Below are positions 17,073 through 23,937 of a stretch of DNA of 64,000 bases, piece after piece. The notes beneath the pieces are model-generated. The model saw nothing but the letters and a program-made list of their open reading frames with translations. It made no database searches and was not told the origin of the DNA. Each line of letters begins with the position of its first letter. Positions within the stretch are counted from its first letter, which is position 1. Location of the stretch: positions 1 to 64,000 of the forward strand of contig CAJBYO010000062.1 in assembly GCA_903959905.1 (NCBI GenBank), in the 5' to 3' direction. This DNA is from an uncultured Bacteroidales bacterium (lineage in GTDB: Bacteria > Bacteroidota > Bacteroidia > Bacteroidales > FEN-979). The translations under genes were made by a program, and so were the position numbers.

Positions 17073-17477
17073 TTATCTGTTATTTTTTAACAACAAATTT
17101 TCAATTTCTTCCTTCAGCCGTTCCGACCGAATGCCTTTATCAAGGAAGCGGTCAGCCTTAATCCATTTGCGGTTGTTTTCATCGTTGATATCAAATGTGA
17201 TGCCGGTTTCTGCGGCCACACCGGTTGCAATAATGATCGGAACATCCGGGTATCTCTTTTTCATTTTGTAGCACAGGATGAATCCGCTGTCTTCATTTTC
17301 CATCATCAGATCCAGGATCGCGAGGTCGGGACGGGTTTTTTCAAGCAATTCCTCCGCTTCCTTCTGACCTTCGGCGGTAATGGTTTTGAAACCGAAATGC
17401 TCAATTTTTGATTTTAGCTGAAACAAATAATCCTGGTCATCATCAACCAGAAGAATGGTGTAATTGCCCGGGTTCAT
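17073..17477 (-). CDS. Single-domain response regulator (REC)
   Basis: A 134-residue CheY-like receiver: LLVDDDQDY acidic pocket, Asp56 in LAILDLMM, Thr in IIIATGVA and the conserved Lys in RFLDKGI. No output domain. It follows the sensory-hydrogenase kinase by about 120 bases (which hold two tandem repeats) and precedes the REC-kinase hybrid by 29 bases. It is a natural first phospho-acceptor for the hydrogenase-kinase. Confidence 0.9.
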   Translation of the reverse strand: MNPGNYTILLVDDDQDYLFQLKSKIEHFGFKTITAEGQKEAEELLEKTRPDLAILDLMMENEDSGFILCYKMKKRYPDVPIIIATGVAAETGITFDINDENNRKWIKADRFLDKGIRSERLKEEIENLLLKNNR

Positions 17478-17492
17478 AAAATAGTTTTAAGA

Positions 17493-17513
17493 ATTAAGTA
17501 TTAAGTATTAAGT
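17493..17513. repeat. Heptamer repeat ATTAAGT x3
   Basis: Three exact 7-bp units in the gap between the hydrogenase-kinase and the REC gene. They lie just upstream of the REC start (minus strand). Confidence 0.8.
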
Positions 17514-17540
17514 AGTGGGGCGTGATTTTTAACATTGTTT

Positions 17541-17594
17541 TGCATTGCCTGCATTCTTTGCATTCTTTGCATTCTTTGCATTGCTTACATTCAT
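17541..17594. repeat. 9-bp tandem repeat TGCATTCTT, six units
   Basis: Six 9-bp units, three of them identical, lie directly 3' of the stop codon of the hydrogenase-kinase gene. Read on the transcribed strand, the word is AATGCA at 9-base period. The same word, period and position relative to a stop codon recur after recF at 55523-55589. Confidence 0.88.
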
Positions 17595-17598
17595 TTCC

Positions 17599-19581
17599 TC
17601 AGTTTCCCCGCGGTATCGTAATCCTGAACGTTGTCCCGGTGGGCCTTTCCAGTGGATCTGCGTTGGAATCAACATGGATTCTGCCTTTGTGCATTTTCAC
17701 GATCCCATAGATGAGCGCAAGTCCGAGCCCGGTCCCTTTCCCCATCTCCTTGGTTGTAAAGAAAGGGGTGAACAGTTTGTCCATGTTTTCTTTCTTGATC
17801 CCGGAACCGGTATCTGCTACGATAAACGTCACCTCCCCGGCATCGCCTTCAACGCCAACAGTAAGGTTTCCGCCCGAAGGCATAGCCTCCAGTGCGTTCT
17901 TCTCCAGGTTTGTCAGTACCTGCATCATCTGGTCAATGTCGAGCCTGGCGACCGGGTCGGCAATATCCGAGTTGATGGAACAACTGATGTTATCTGGTTT
18001 TACGATAGAATTCAAACTGTGATTGATGAACTTTACAACATCTGTTTCCGTCAGGTTTACCTGGTTTTTCCTGGCAAAGTTCAGCAGTCCGCTCACGATT
18101 TTTTTACAGCGTTCGGCCTGTTCCACAATTAACTTAAGGTCTTCACGCACTACGTCGCCCTCAGGTGCTTCATCCATGAGGATGTTGCTGTACATGGTGA
18201 TGACTCCGAGCGGGTTGTTGAGTTCATGGGCAATTCCGGCCGACAACTGTCCCATGTGTGCCAGTTTTTCCGATTGTTTCAGGGCTGCCCTGGCACGGGC
18301 TAGTTTCTCATTGGAAACGTTTAAACTGCTGATTGAATCATGGAGTTTCTCTATCGCATAGGGCAGGCACATCTCTGTTTCAGCCAGACCTGTAACGATT
18401 GCACTGGCGTGGTCAATGCAGGTATCGTATCCGCAGGCACCGCAATTGAGGTGATCCTGCGGTGAGAATTTGCCCATCAGCTGAAGTGCGGCAGCAATTT
18501 CGGAAGTGCCCGGAGAGGCAAGTCTGCGGTCTTCAGGTGTAAAGCTTTGTGAAAGATCAAGATCAGCGTATTCGGCAATGGATGTCTCCCAGGTCGGTTT
18601 GTCGAGGTTGGCTAGTTTGTGGGTCACATATTCTCCCACCGCGTTGCTTCTTGCAAATCTCCTGCCTCCGGGTGATGTTCCAGGCCCCATGATGCAGCCT
18701 TCACAGCAAAGGAGCATGAGGTGTTTTTTTCGGATATAACCTTCCTCAAACTCCTTGATGGCCTCTTTGTAGTTTACCCTTCCCTCGGCAATGATGACCC
18801 GTTCTTCGGGGATGGACTCCTGGTTGTTGGCAGAATAGTACAATCCGCGGCTGATAGGGAAAATGGCGCCTTTGCCACTGTATGGGGGATCAAATTCCGA
18901 TACTTCCGTGTTCCCGGGATGGATATTCAGCGTTTCGAACATCTCACGCAGTTCGCGAAATGTCAGTACTTCATCAACCTCTGTAGTCTCGGCCTTTTTT
19001 GCGAAGCAGGGCCCGATGAAAACAACTTTCAGGTCATCACCGTGTTTTTTCTTCAGAACACGTGTCATGGCAACCATGGGGGAGGCGATCGGAGCCAGGT
19101 AAGGCACCATGTCGGGGTGGTAATGACGAATGAAATAGACGATTGCAGGGCAGTCGGAGGAGATATCTCCTTCGTAGTTGCTGCTTTTGATCATCTTCTC
19201 ATATTCATTGGCAACGATATCAGCTCCGAAAGAAACTTCAGTGACAAAGTCAAATCCAAGTTTCCTGATCATTCCTACAAGTACCCGGTGATCTTTGATT
19301 TCTTCAAACTCGGCAGGAAAACTGGGAGCAACACAGGCGGCGATCCTGCTTTTGGATTTAAGCAGCACTTGTACCGGTTCTATTGACCGCAACGGAATTT
19401 TAGCTCCCTGGCTGCATACATTCACGCAATTGCCGCATCCGATACACCGGTCGTTCATCACCTCGGCTTGTCCATTCATTATTTTGATCGCCTTAACCGG
19501 GCATTCGCGCACACAGGTGTAGCAAACACGGCACCTGTCCTTGATGGTGAAAACCAGCTGGCGGTGAAAGGAATGGCTCAT
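17599..19581 (-). CDS. hydS: Sensory [FeFe] hydrogenase fused to a histidine kinase
   Basis: A 660-residue soluble sensor. Two [4Fe-4S] motifs (CRVCYTCVREC, CIGCGNCVNVC) lead into a hydrogenase domain: SSDCPA (Cys144; the proton-relay Cys is Asp143), GPCFAKKAE (Cys192) and CCEGCIMGPG (Cys291, Cys295). All four H-cluster ligands are present. Next is another [4Fe-4S] domain (CGACGYDTC...EMC, 379-404), a coiled linker, HisKA with His451 in AHELNNPL, and HATPase (NALEAMPSGG, DTGSGIKK, GTGLGLALI). This is the kinase-linked group C type: H2 or redox state at the H-cluster should set kinase activity. It overlaps hydA upstream by 4 bases and is followed by REC, REC-kinase and rex. Confidence 0.93.
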   Translation of the reverse strand: MSHSFHRQLVFTIKDRCRVCYTCVRECPVKAIKIMNGQAEVMNDRCIGCGNCVNVCSQGAKIPLRSIEPVQVLLKSKSRIAACVAPSFPAEFEEIKDHRVLVGMIRKLGFDFVTEVSFGADIVANEYEKMIKSSNYEGDISSDCPAIVYFIRHYHPDMVPYLAPIASPMVAMTRVLKKKHGDDLKVVFIGPCFAKKAETTEVDEVLTFRELREMFETLNIHPGNTEVSEFDPPYSGKGAIFPISRGLYYSANNQESIPEERVIIAEGRVNYKEAIKEFEEGYIRKKHLMLLCCEGCIMGPGTSPGGRRFARSNAVGEYVTHKLANLDKPTWETSIAEYADLDLSQSFTPEDRRLASPGTSEIAAALQLMGKFSPQDHLNCGACGYDTCIDHASAIVTGLAETEMCLPYAIEKLHDSISSLNVSNEKLARARAALKQSEKLAHMGQLSAGIAHELNNPLGVITMYSNILMDEAPEGDVVREDLKLIVEQAERCKKIVSGLLNFARKNQVNLTETDVVKFINHSLNSIVKPDNISCSINSDIADPVARLDIDQMMQVLTNLEKNALEAMPSGGNLTVGVEGDAGEVTFIVADTGSGIKKENMDKLFTPFFTTKEMGKGTGLGLALIYGIVKMHKGRIHVDSNADPLERPTGTTFRITIPRGN

Positions 19582-21299
19582 TCTGCCGCAGTTTTAGTCC
19601 TGTTTACATATAAAAGTTCCTTGCTGCGGTCGCTGCCCGGTTTTGCAAGGAACCGTTCGTAAAGATCAACAATGGCAGGGTTTTTATGAGCAACCCTGAT
19701 GATCTCTTCCTCGTCAACGTCATAAATCGCTTTCATGCGCGACCTGATGTTTTTTTCATCGGAATTAAGCTTCTGGCCTCCTCCGTTGATACATCCGTTG
19801 GGACAGGCCATTACTTCAATGATGCTGAAATCGTCGCGCCCGGTTTTAATTTCTTCCATCAAAACCCTGGCGTTGGCAAGCCCGCTCACTGCTGCCACAT
19901 TGAAAATTACTTTGCCTATTTTTATTCTTGCTTCCTTTCTTCCTTTGAGTCCGCGCAATTCGCTGATTTTTAGTGAGCTTAATTCCTGTCCGCTCATCAG
20001 GAAACTGATGCTTCTCAGTAATCCTTCCAGGTGTCCCCCTGAAATGCCAAATAAATTCCCGGCAGAGCTCCTGATCCCGAAATGCGTGGCACCTGCTTCC
20101 GGCTCAAGGCTGCTGAAATCAATCCCGAGCATCCTGATCAGCTTGATTAATTCCCTTGTGGTGATCACGGCATCGACCATGCGGGTGGTTCCGTCCTTCA
20201 TCCTGTCCGTGTCGGCCTCGTACTTCTTCGCCGTACAGGGCATCACTGAAACCACAAAGATGTTCTCTGCTTTTTGTCCGGCAGCACTGGTAATGTTATT
20301 CTTGATCAGCCTGCCCATCATTTGCTGCGGGGAGGCACATCCTGATAATTTCGGCAACATGTCGGGATAGCCCGTTTCAAGGAATTTGACCCAGGAAGGA
20401 CAGCATGAGGTGAGCATGGGCAGTTTGTCGCGGTTCTTCATCCGTTCCACAAATTCAGCGGCTTCCTCCATGATGGTAAGGTCGGCCGCCATTGACAGGT
20501 CAAATACCTGCCTGAAACCCATTTTCTTTAAAGCAGCGCGGAGCAGGTTCAGTATGTCTTTGCTTGCCTTGATGTTTAAATCTTCGCCGACTGATGCGGG
20601 AACGGCAGGGGAGAACTGGATCACCGGGTATACTTCGGGGTTGTTCAATGCTTCAAGCACTGACTGAAGCTGTGACTTTTCCGAGAGTGCACCGGTAGGG
20701 CATACCATAATGCACTGGCCGCATTTCACACAGGTGTTGATATTCAGACCTTTATTGTAGGTTGTTCCGATTTTGCTGTCGCAGCCACGGCCGATCACAT
20801 CAATGGCCGACACCCCCATCACCTCATCACAAACCCTGATGCAGCGCCCGCAGAGGACACATTTTGCAGGATCACGCACAATTGACTGGCATGCCCTGTC
20901 TACCTGGATATGCTGACGTTTTCCATGATATTTTCTTTCACGGATGTCCATCTCCGCGGCAAGGTTCTGCAGCCCGCACATCCCATTGCGGTCGCAATAC
21001 AGACAATCATCGTGATGGCTTGCCAGCAACAGTTCAACAAGCACTTTCCTGGCCTTCAACACCCTTGGCGAATGTGTCCTGATCTTCATCCATTCTGTTA
21101 CCGGGTGTGAACAGGAGGGTACCAGTTCGGTAGCACCGTCAACTTCAACAACGCACATCCTGCAGCCACCGGTTGGTGTGAAGCCATTTAAATAGCATAA
21201 TGTTGGTACGTTGATGCCGATGCGGTCAAGCACATTTTTTATTGTTTCTCCCCGTTTTGCAGAAACCGGCTGATTGTTTATCTCTATATCAAACAGCAT
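19578..21299 (-). CDS. hydA: [FeFe] hydrogenase catalytic subunit, operon 1
   Basis: A 573-residue HydA/HndD-type subunit. It has an N-terminal [2Fe-2S] domain (C35, GGCRMC, then SCSHPV), the His-ligated cluster motif HHDDCLYCDRNGMC, two [4Fe-4S] motifs (CVLCGRCIRVC, CVKCGQCIMVC) and the H-domain (TSCCPSW, MPCTAKKYE, EVMACPNGCINGGG). All H-cluster ligands are present. The usual TGGVMEAALR segment is altered to SGGHLEGLLR, and the neighbouring residues also diverge from the two other HydA proteins here. It takes electrons through HydB and HydC encoded just upstream. It overlaps the sensor-kinase gene by 4 bases. Confidence 0.95.
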   Translation of the reverse strand: MLFDIEINNQPVSAKRGETIKNVLDRIGINVPTLCYLNGFTPTGGCRMCVVEVDGATELVPSCSHPVTEWMKIRTHSPRVLKARKVLVELLLASHHDDCLYCDRNGMCGLQNLAAEMDIRERKYHGKRQHIQVDRACQSIVRDPAKCVLCGRCIRVCDEVMGVSAIDVIGRGCDSKIGTTYNKGLNINTCVKCGQCIMVCPTGALSEKSQLQSVLEALNNPEVYPVIQFSPAVPASVGEDLNIKASKDILNLLRAALKKMGFRQVFDLSMAADLTIMEEAAEFVERMKNRDKLPMLTSCCPSWVKFLETGYPDMLPKLSGCASPQQMMGRLIKNNITSAAGQKAENIFVVSVMPCTAKKYEADTDRMKDGTTRMVDAVITTRELIKLIRMLGIDFSSLEPEAGATHFGIRSSAGNLFGISGGHLEGLLRSISFLMSGQELSSLKISELRGLKGRKEARIKIGKVIFNVAAVSGLANARVLMEEIKTGRDDFSIIEVMACPNGCINGGGQKLNSDEKNIRSRMKAIYDVDEEEIIRVAHKNPAIVDLYERFLAKPGSDRSKELLYVNRTKTAAE

Positions 21300-21307
21300 T
21301 TTTATAA

Positions 21308-23257
21308 TTATTTGTAGTATATGGCATTGAACTTACAACTGTCAAAACAGAGCCCGCAGCCGGTGCATTTTGATTCGATGATGAAATGCGGCATTTTAAC
21401 CGACCCGATAATGGCGCCTTCGGGGCATTTCCGCAGGCAGATATTGCATCCGTTACAAACCGAAGCATCAATAAAAAAGGTTCTCAGGTCATGGCACATG
21501 CCAGCCTGGCATTTCCGGTCAAAAATATGCTCTTCAAATTCATCCCTGAACCATTTAAGAGACGACAGCACCGGATTTGGTGCATTTTGCCCTAATCCGC
21601 ACAACGATGTATCCCGGATGACCCTGGCAAGGCTTTCCAGTTCCACCACGCCTTTAAATCTCTCCAGTGTTTCGTGCGATGATTCTTCCTTCGGGCGCCG
21701 TGTTACTTCGTCGAGGATCTGGAGCATCCTGCGTGTACCTTCCCGGCAGGGGATGCATTTACCGCAGCTTTCCTTCTGCAGGAAGCCCATGAAATATTTT
21801 GCAAGGTTGACCATGCAGGTGTCCTCATCAAGGATGATAAGGCCCCCGAGCCCGATGGAGGCATCTATGTCCTGCAGGGTCTCATAGCCAATGGCCGTTT
21901 CTGTATTGCTGGCAGGAATGCAAACCCCAGACGGGCCACCGAGTTGTATGGCCTTGAGTCTTTTGCCGTTTTTCACACCACCTGCAATTGAATGAACAAT
22001 TTCTGCAATGGTGATCCCCATCGGAATTTCAATAAACCCTGTATGTGTTGATTTTCCGGCCAGGCTGAAAATTTTTGTGCCTTTGCTTTCCCTTGTCCCA
22101 ACAGATTTGAACCACAGCGGGCCGTGTTCAATGATGGTCGGGATGTTGGCCAGGGTCTCCACATTATTTACGATGGTAGGATGTCCGAACAACCCTTTTT
22201 CAGCAGGGTACGGCGGTTTTGCCTGGGGCATGCCCCGGCGGCCTTCGATGCTGGCGATCATGGCGGTTTCCTCGCCGCATACAAACGCTCCGGCGCCCTG
22301 GCGGATAAAAATGTTCAGGTTAAATCCGCTGCCGAAAATATTGTTTCCCAGGAAGCCATATTGTTTTGCCTGGTTAATGGCATATTCAAGGATGGCCAGT
22401 GACTGTGTGTAGTCGGACCGCAGGTAAATGTAAGCATTGTTCGCCCCGATGGCATAAGAGGCAATGGCAATCCCTTCCAGTACCCTGTGCGGATCGCCTT
22501 CAATGATGGCCCTGTTCATAAAGGCACCGGGATCGCTTTCATCGGCATTGCAGATCAGGTATTTCTGGTCGCTGCCTGTGTTCAGCGTAACCTGCCATTT
22601 TTTTCCGGTAGGGTACCCGCCACCTCCGCGTCCGCGCAGTTCGCTCTGGTCAACGAGTTCGCATACTTTGTCAGAGGTATAGTTCAATACCGTTTTATAG
22701 AGCGATTTATAGCCTCCGTTTGCGATGTAATCATCAATAAGGTAGGGCGAAATGATGCCGGCGTTTTGGAGAATGATCCTCTGTTGCATTGAAAAATAGG
22801 GAAGCTGCGACACAACCGGAATGTTTGGCCACTCTTCCTGGGATTCATGCGTCATTTGTCCGAGTACCGCCTCAGGATCAAGGGAGTGATGAAAAACGGA
22901 GTTCAGCAGGCCTTCCACTTTGTCTTCGGTAGCCTTGTGAAAGGAGACCCTTGCTTTTCCCGGCATCTGAACGTCGAGAAGCGGTTCGGCCGAGCATAAA
23001 CCCAGGCAGCCGACTCTGACGATTTCCGCTTGCAGATTGCGTTGTGACAGGTAGTTTTTTACAGCTTCCAGGGTTTTATCTGCACCTGCAATCAAGCCGC
23101 ATGTGCCGGTTCCGATGTATAAGACAGGTTGTTCCACTTTGTGGCGCCTGATGAGTGCCAACCGTTCAGAAGTAGCCTTGTCAAAAATATTTGAATAGTT
23201 TTTCAGGATCTTTTCAACCAGGAATTCTCTGGTATCGTTGGATGTCACTGAGCCCAT
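21308..23257 (-). CDS. hydB: NADH-binding flavoprotein subunit of hydrogenase, operon 1
   Basis: A 649-residue NuoF/HydB-type subunit. An N-terminal thioredoxin-like [2Fe-2S] segment (GTCGLIAGA...CLGLC) precedes the FMN/NAD domain (GRGGGGYPTGKKW, CNADESDPGAFMNR, GAGAFVCGEETAMI), an SLBB region, a [4Fe-4S] motif (ESCGKCIPCREG...CGLG) and a C-terminal 2x[4Fe-4S] ferredoxin (CNGCNICLRKC, CTGCGLCFDSC). This is the architecture of NAD-linked, often electron-bifurcating hydrogenases, which oxidise NADH and reduced ferredoxin together. The gap to hydC is 1 base and to hydA 8 bases. Confidence 0.95.
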   Translation of the reverse strand: MGSVTSNDTREFLVEKILKNYSNIFDKATSERLALIRRHKVEQPVLYIGTGTCGLIAGADKTLEAVKNYLSQRNLQAEIVRVGCLGLCSAEPLLDVQMPGKARVSFHKATEDKVEGLLNSVFHHSLDPEAVLGQMTHESQEEWPNIPVVSQLPYFSMQQRIILQNAGIISPYLIDDYIANGGYKSLYKTVLNYTSDKVCELVDQSELRGRGGGGYPTGKKWQVTLNTGSDQKYLICNADESDPGAFMNRAIIEGDPHRVLEGIAIASYAIGANNAYIYLRSDYTQSLAILEYAINQAKQYGFLGNNIFGSGFNLNIFIRQGAGAFVCGEETAMIASIEGRRGMPQAKPPYPAEKGLFGHPTIVNNVETLANIPTIIEHGPLWFKSVGTRESKGTKIFSLAGKSTHTGFIEIPMGITIAEIVHSIAGGVKNGKRLKAIQLGGPSGVCIPASNTETAIGYETLQDIDASIGLGGLIILDEDTCMVNLAKYFMGFLQKESCGKCIPCREGTRRMLQILDEVTRRPKEESSHETLERFKGVVELESLARVIRDTSLCGLGQNAPNPVLSSLKWFRDEFEEHIFDRKCQAGMCHDLRTFFIDASVCNGCNICLRKCPEGAIIGSVKMPHFIIESKCTGCGLCFDSCKFNAIYYK

Positions 23258-23258
23258 T

Positions 23259-23726
23259 TTACTTGGTTTTTTCTTTGATTGATTGGATTAAGGCTTTCAG
23301 ACCCTCTTCGGTGACATGTGTGTGGTACTCATCATTGACCCGGATAACCGGGGCTGATTCGCATGCCCCCATGCATGAGGTGATCTCAATGCTGACTTTT
23401 TTATCACGGCTGACATGCCCTGCCTTGACTTTCAGGCCGGTTTCCAGCCGTTCCAGATAGGTTGAGGATCCAAACAGATGGCAGGATGTTCCCCTGCATA
23501 TGCGAATGTGAAACTGCCCGCAGGGGCTGAACCTGAACTGATCGTAAAAGGTGGCCACCCCGTAAATTTTATTTGCCGGAAGGTTGAGGTACTTTCCAAC
23601 CTCAGCAAGTATCTCCTCTGTAAGATACCCGTTCTGAGCCTGGATATCCTGCAGTATCGGGAGTAACCCTTCCTTCTTGTTCGTCGCATACCCTGCCAGT
23701 ATGCTCTCAATTTTCTCCTTCGTCAT
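23259..23726 (-). CDS. hydC: NuoE-like [2Fe-2S] subunit of hydrogenase, operon 1
   Basis: A 155-residue thioredoxin-fold ferredoxin. Ligands are CRGTSC (C-x4-C) and CMGAC (C-x3-C). The N-terminal helical region contains YGVATFYDQFRFSP, typical of NuoE/HydC. It is the first gene of operon 1. The start codon lies inside a heptamer repeat array (23722-23749), so no Shine-Dalgarno sequence is visible. A Rex-type operator lies about 90 bases upstream. Confidence 0.93.
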   Translation of the reverse strand: MTKEKIESILAGYATNKKEGLLPILQDIQAQNGYLTEEILAEVGKYLNLPANKIYGVATFYDQFRFSPCGQFHIRICRGTSCHLFGSSTYLERLETGLKVKAGHVSRDKKVSIEITSCMGACESAPVIRVNDEYHTHVTEEGLKALIQSIKEKTK

Positions 23727-23749
23727 TTGTCAATTGTCATTTGTCATTT
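23722..23749. repeat. Heptamer array GTCATTT x4 overlapping hydC start
   Basis: Four 7-bp units (one with GTCAATT) include the ATG of hydC (complement of 23724-23726). The same word, in both orientations, flanks the gap after the second sensory hydrogenase (25804-25922). Confidence 0.85.
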
Positions 23750-23776
23750 TGCACTTGAAACTCCCCTCAGCCTCTA

Positions 23777-23784
23777 CAAAAATA
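23777..23784 (-). promoter_or_regulatory. -7 box of hydrogenase operon 1
   Basis: TATTTTTG on the minus strand, start expected near 23773, giving a leader of about 47 bases. The -33 region is only T-rich. Confidence 0.5.
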
Positions 23785-23814
23785 ATAATTAAAACCTATT
23801 GGTAAAAGAAATTG

Positions 23815-23832
23815 TTGTGAAATATTTATCAA
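23815..23832. promoter_or_regulatory. Rex-type operator between divergent hyd operons
   Basis: TTGTGAA-ATAT-TTATCAA fits the Rex consensus TTGTGAA-N4-TTMACAA at 13 of 14 half-site positions, counting the T in place of A/C. It lies between hydC (leftward) and the PAS-type sensory hydrogenase (rightward). From the predicted starts it is upstream of both -7 boxes, so its effect on each side is not obvious. A nearby perfect 9-bp inverted repeat, TTGATAAAA (23868-23876) and TTTTATCAA (23891-23899), may be a further binding site. Confidence 0.75.
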
Positions 23833-23887
23833 TGTGAAAATATAAACAAATAATATTGATCCCTGATTTGATAAAATTTTTGGTGCG

Positions 23888-23920
23888 TTGTTTTATCAAC
23901 TGCATAAATTCTTAATTTTG
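23888..23920 (+). promoter_or_regulatory. Promoter of the PAS-type sensory hydrogenase
   Basis: TTG (23888-23890), 22 bases, TAATTTTG (23913-23920), 17 bases before the ATG at 23938. The -33 overlaps the right arm of the TTTTATCAA inverted repeat, a position suited to repression. Confidence 0.65.
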
Positions 23921-23937
23921 ACGATAATAACTGACCT

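Noticed and set aside
17541-17594. Tandem array resembling a small CRISPR
   Set aside because: Units are 9 bp, contiguous and without spacers, and no cas gene is nearby.
17522-17710. Frame encoding Leu-His-Ser repeats on the plus strand
   Set aside because: It is a translation of the 9-bp DNA repeat and overlaps the end of the hydrogenase-kinase gene.
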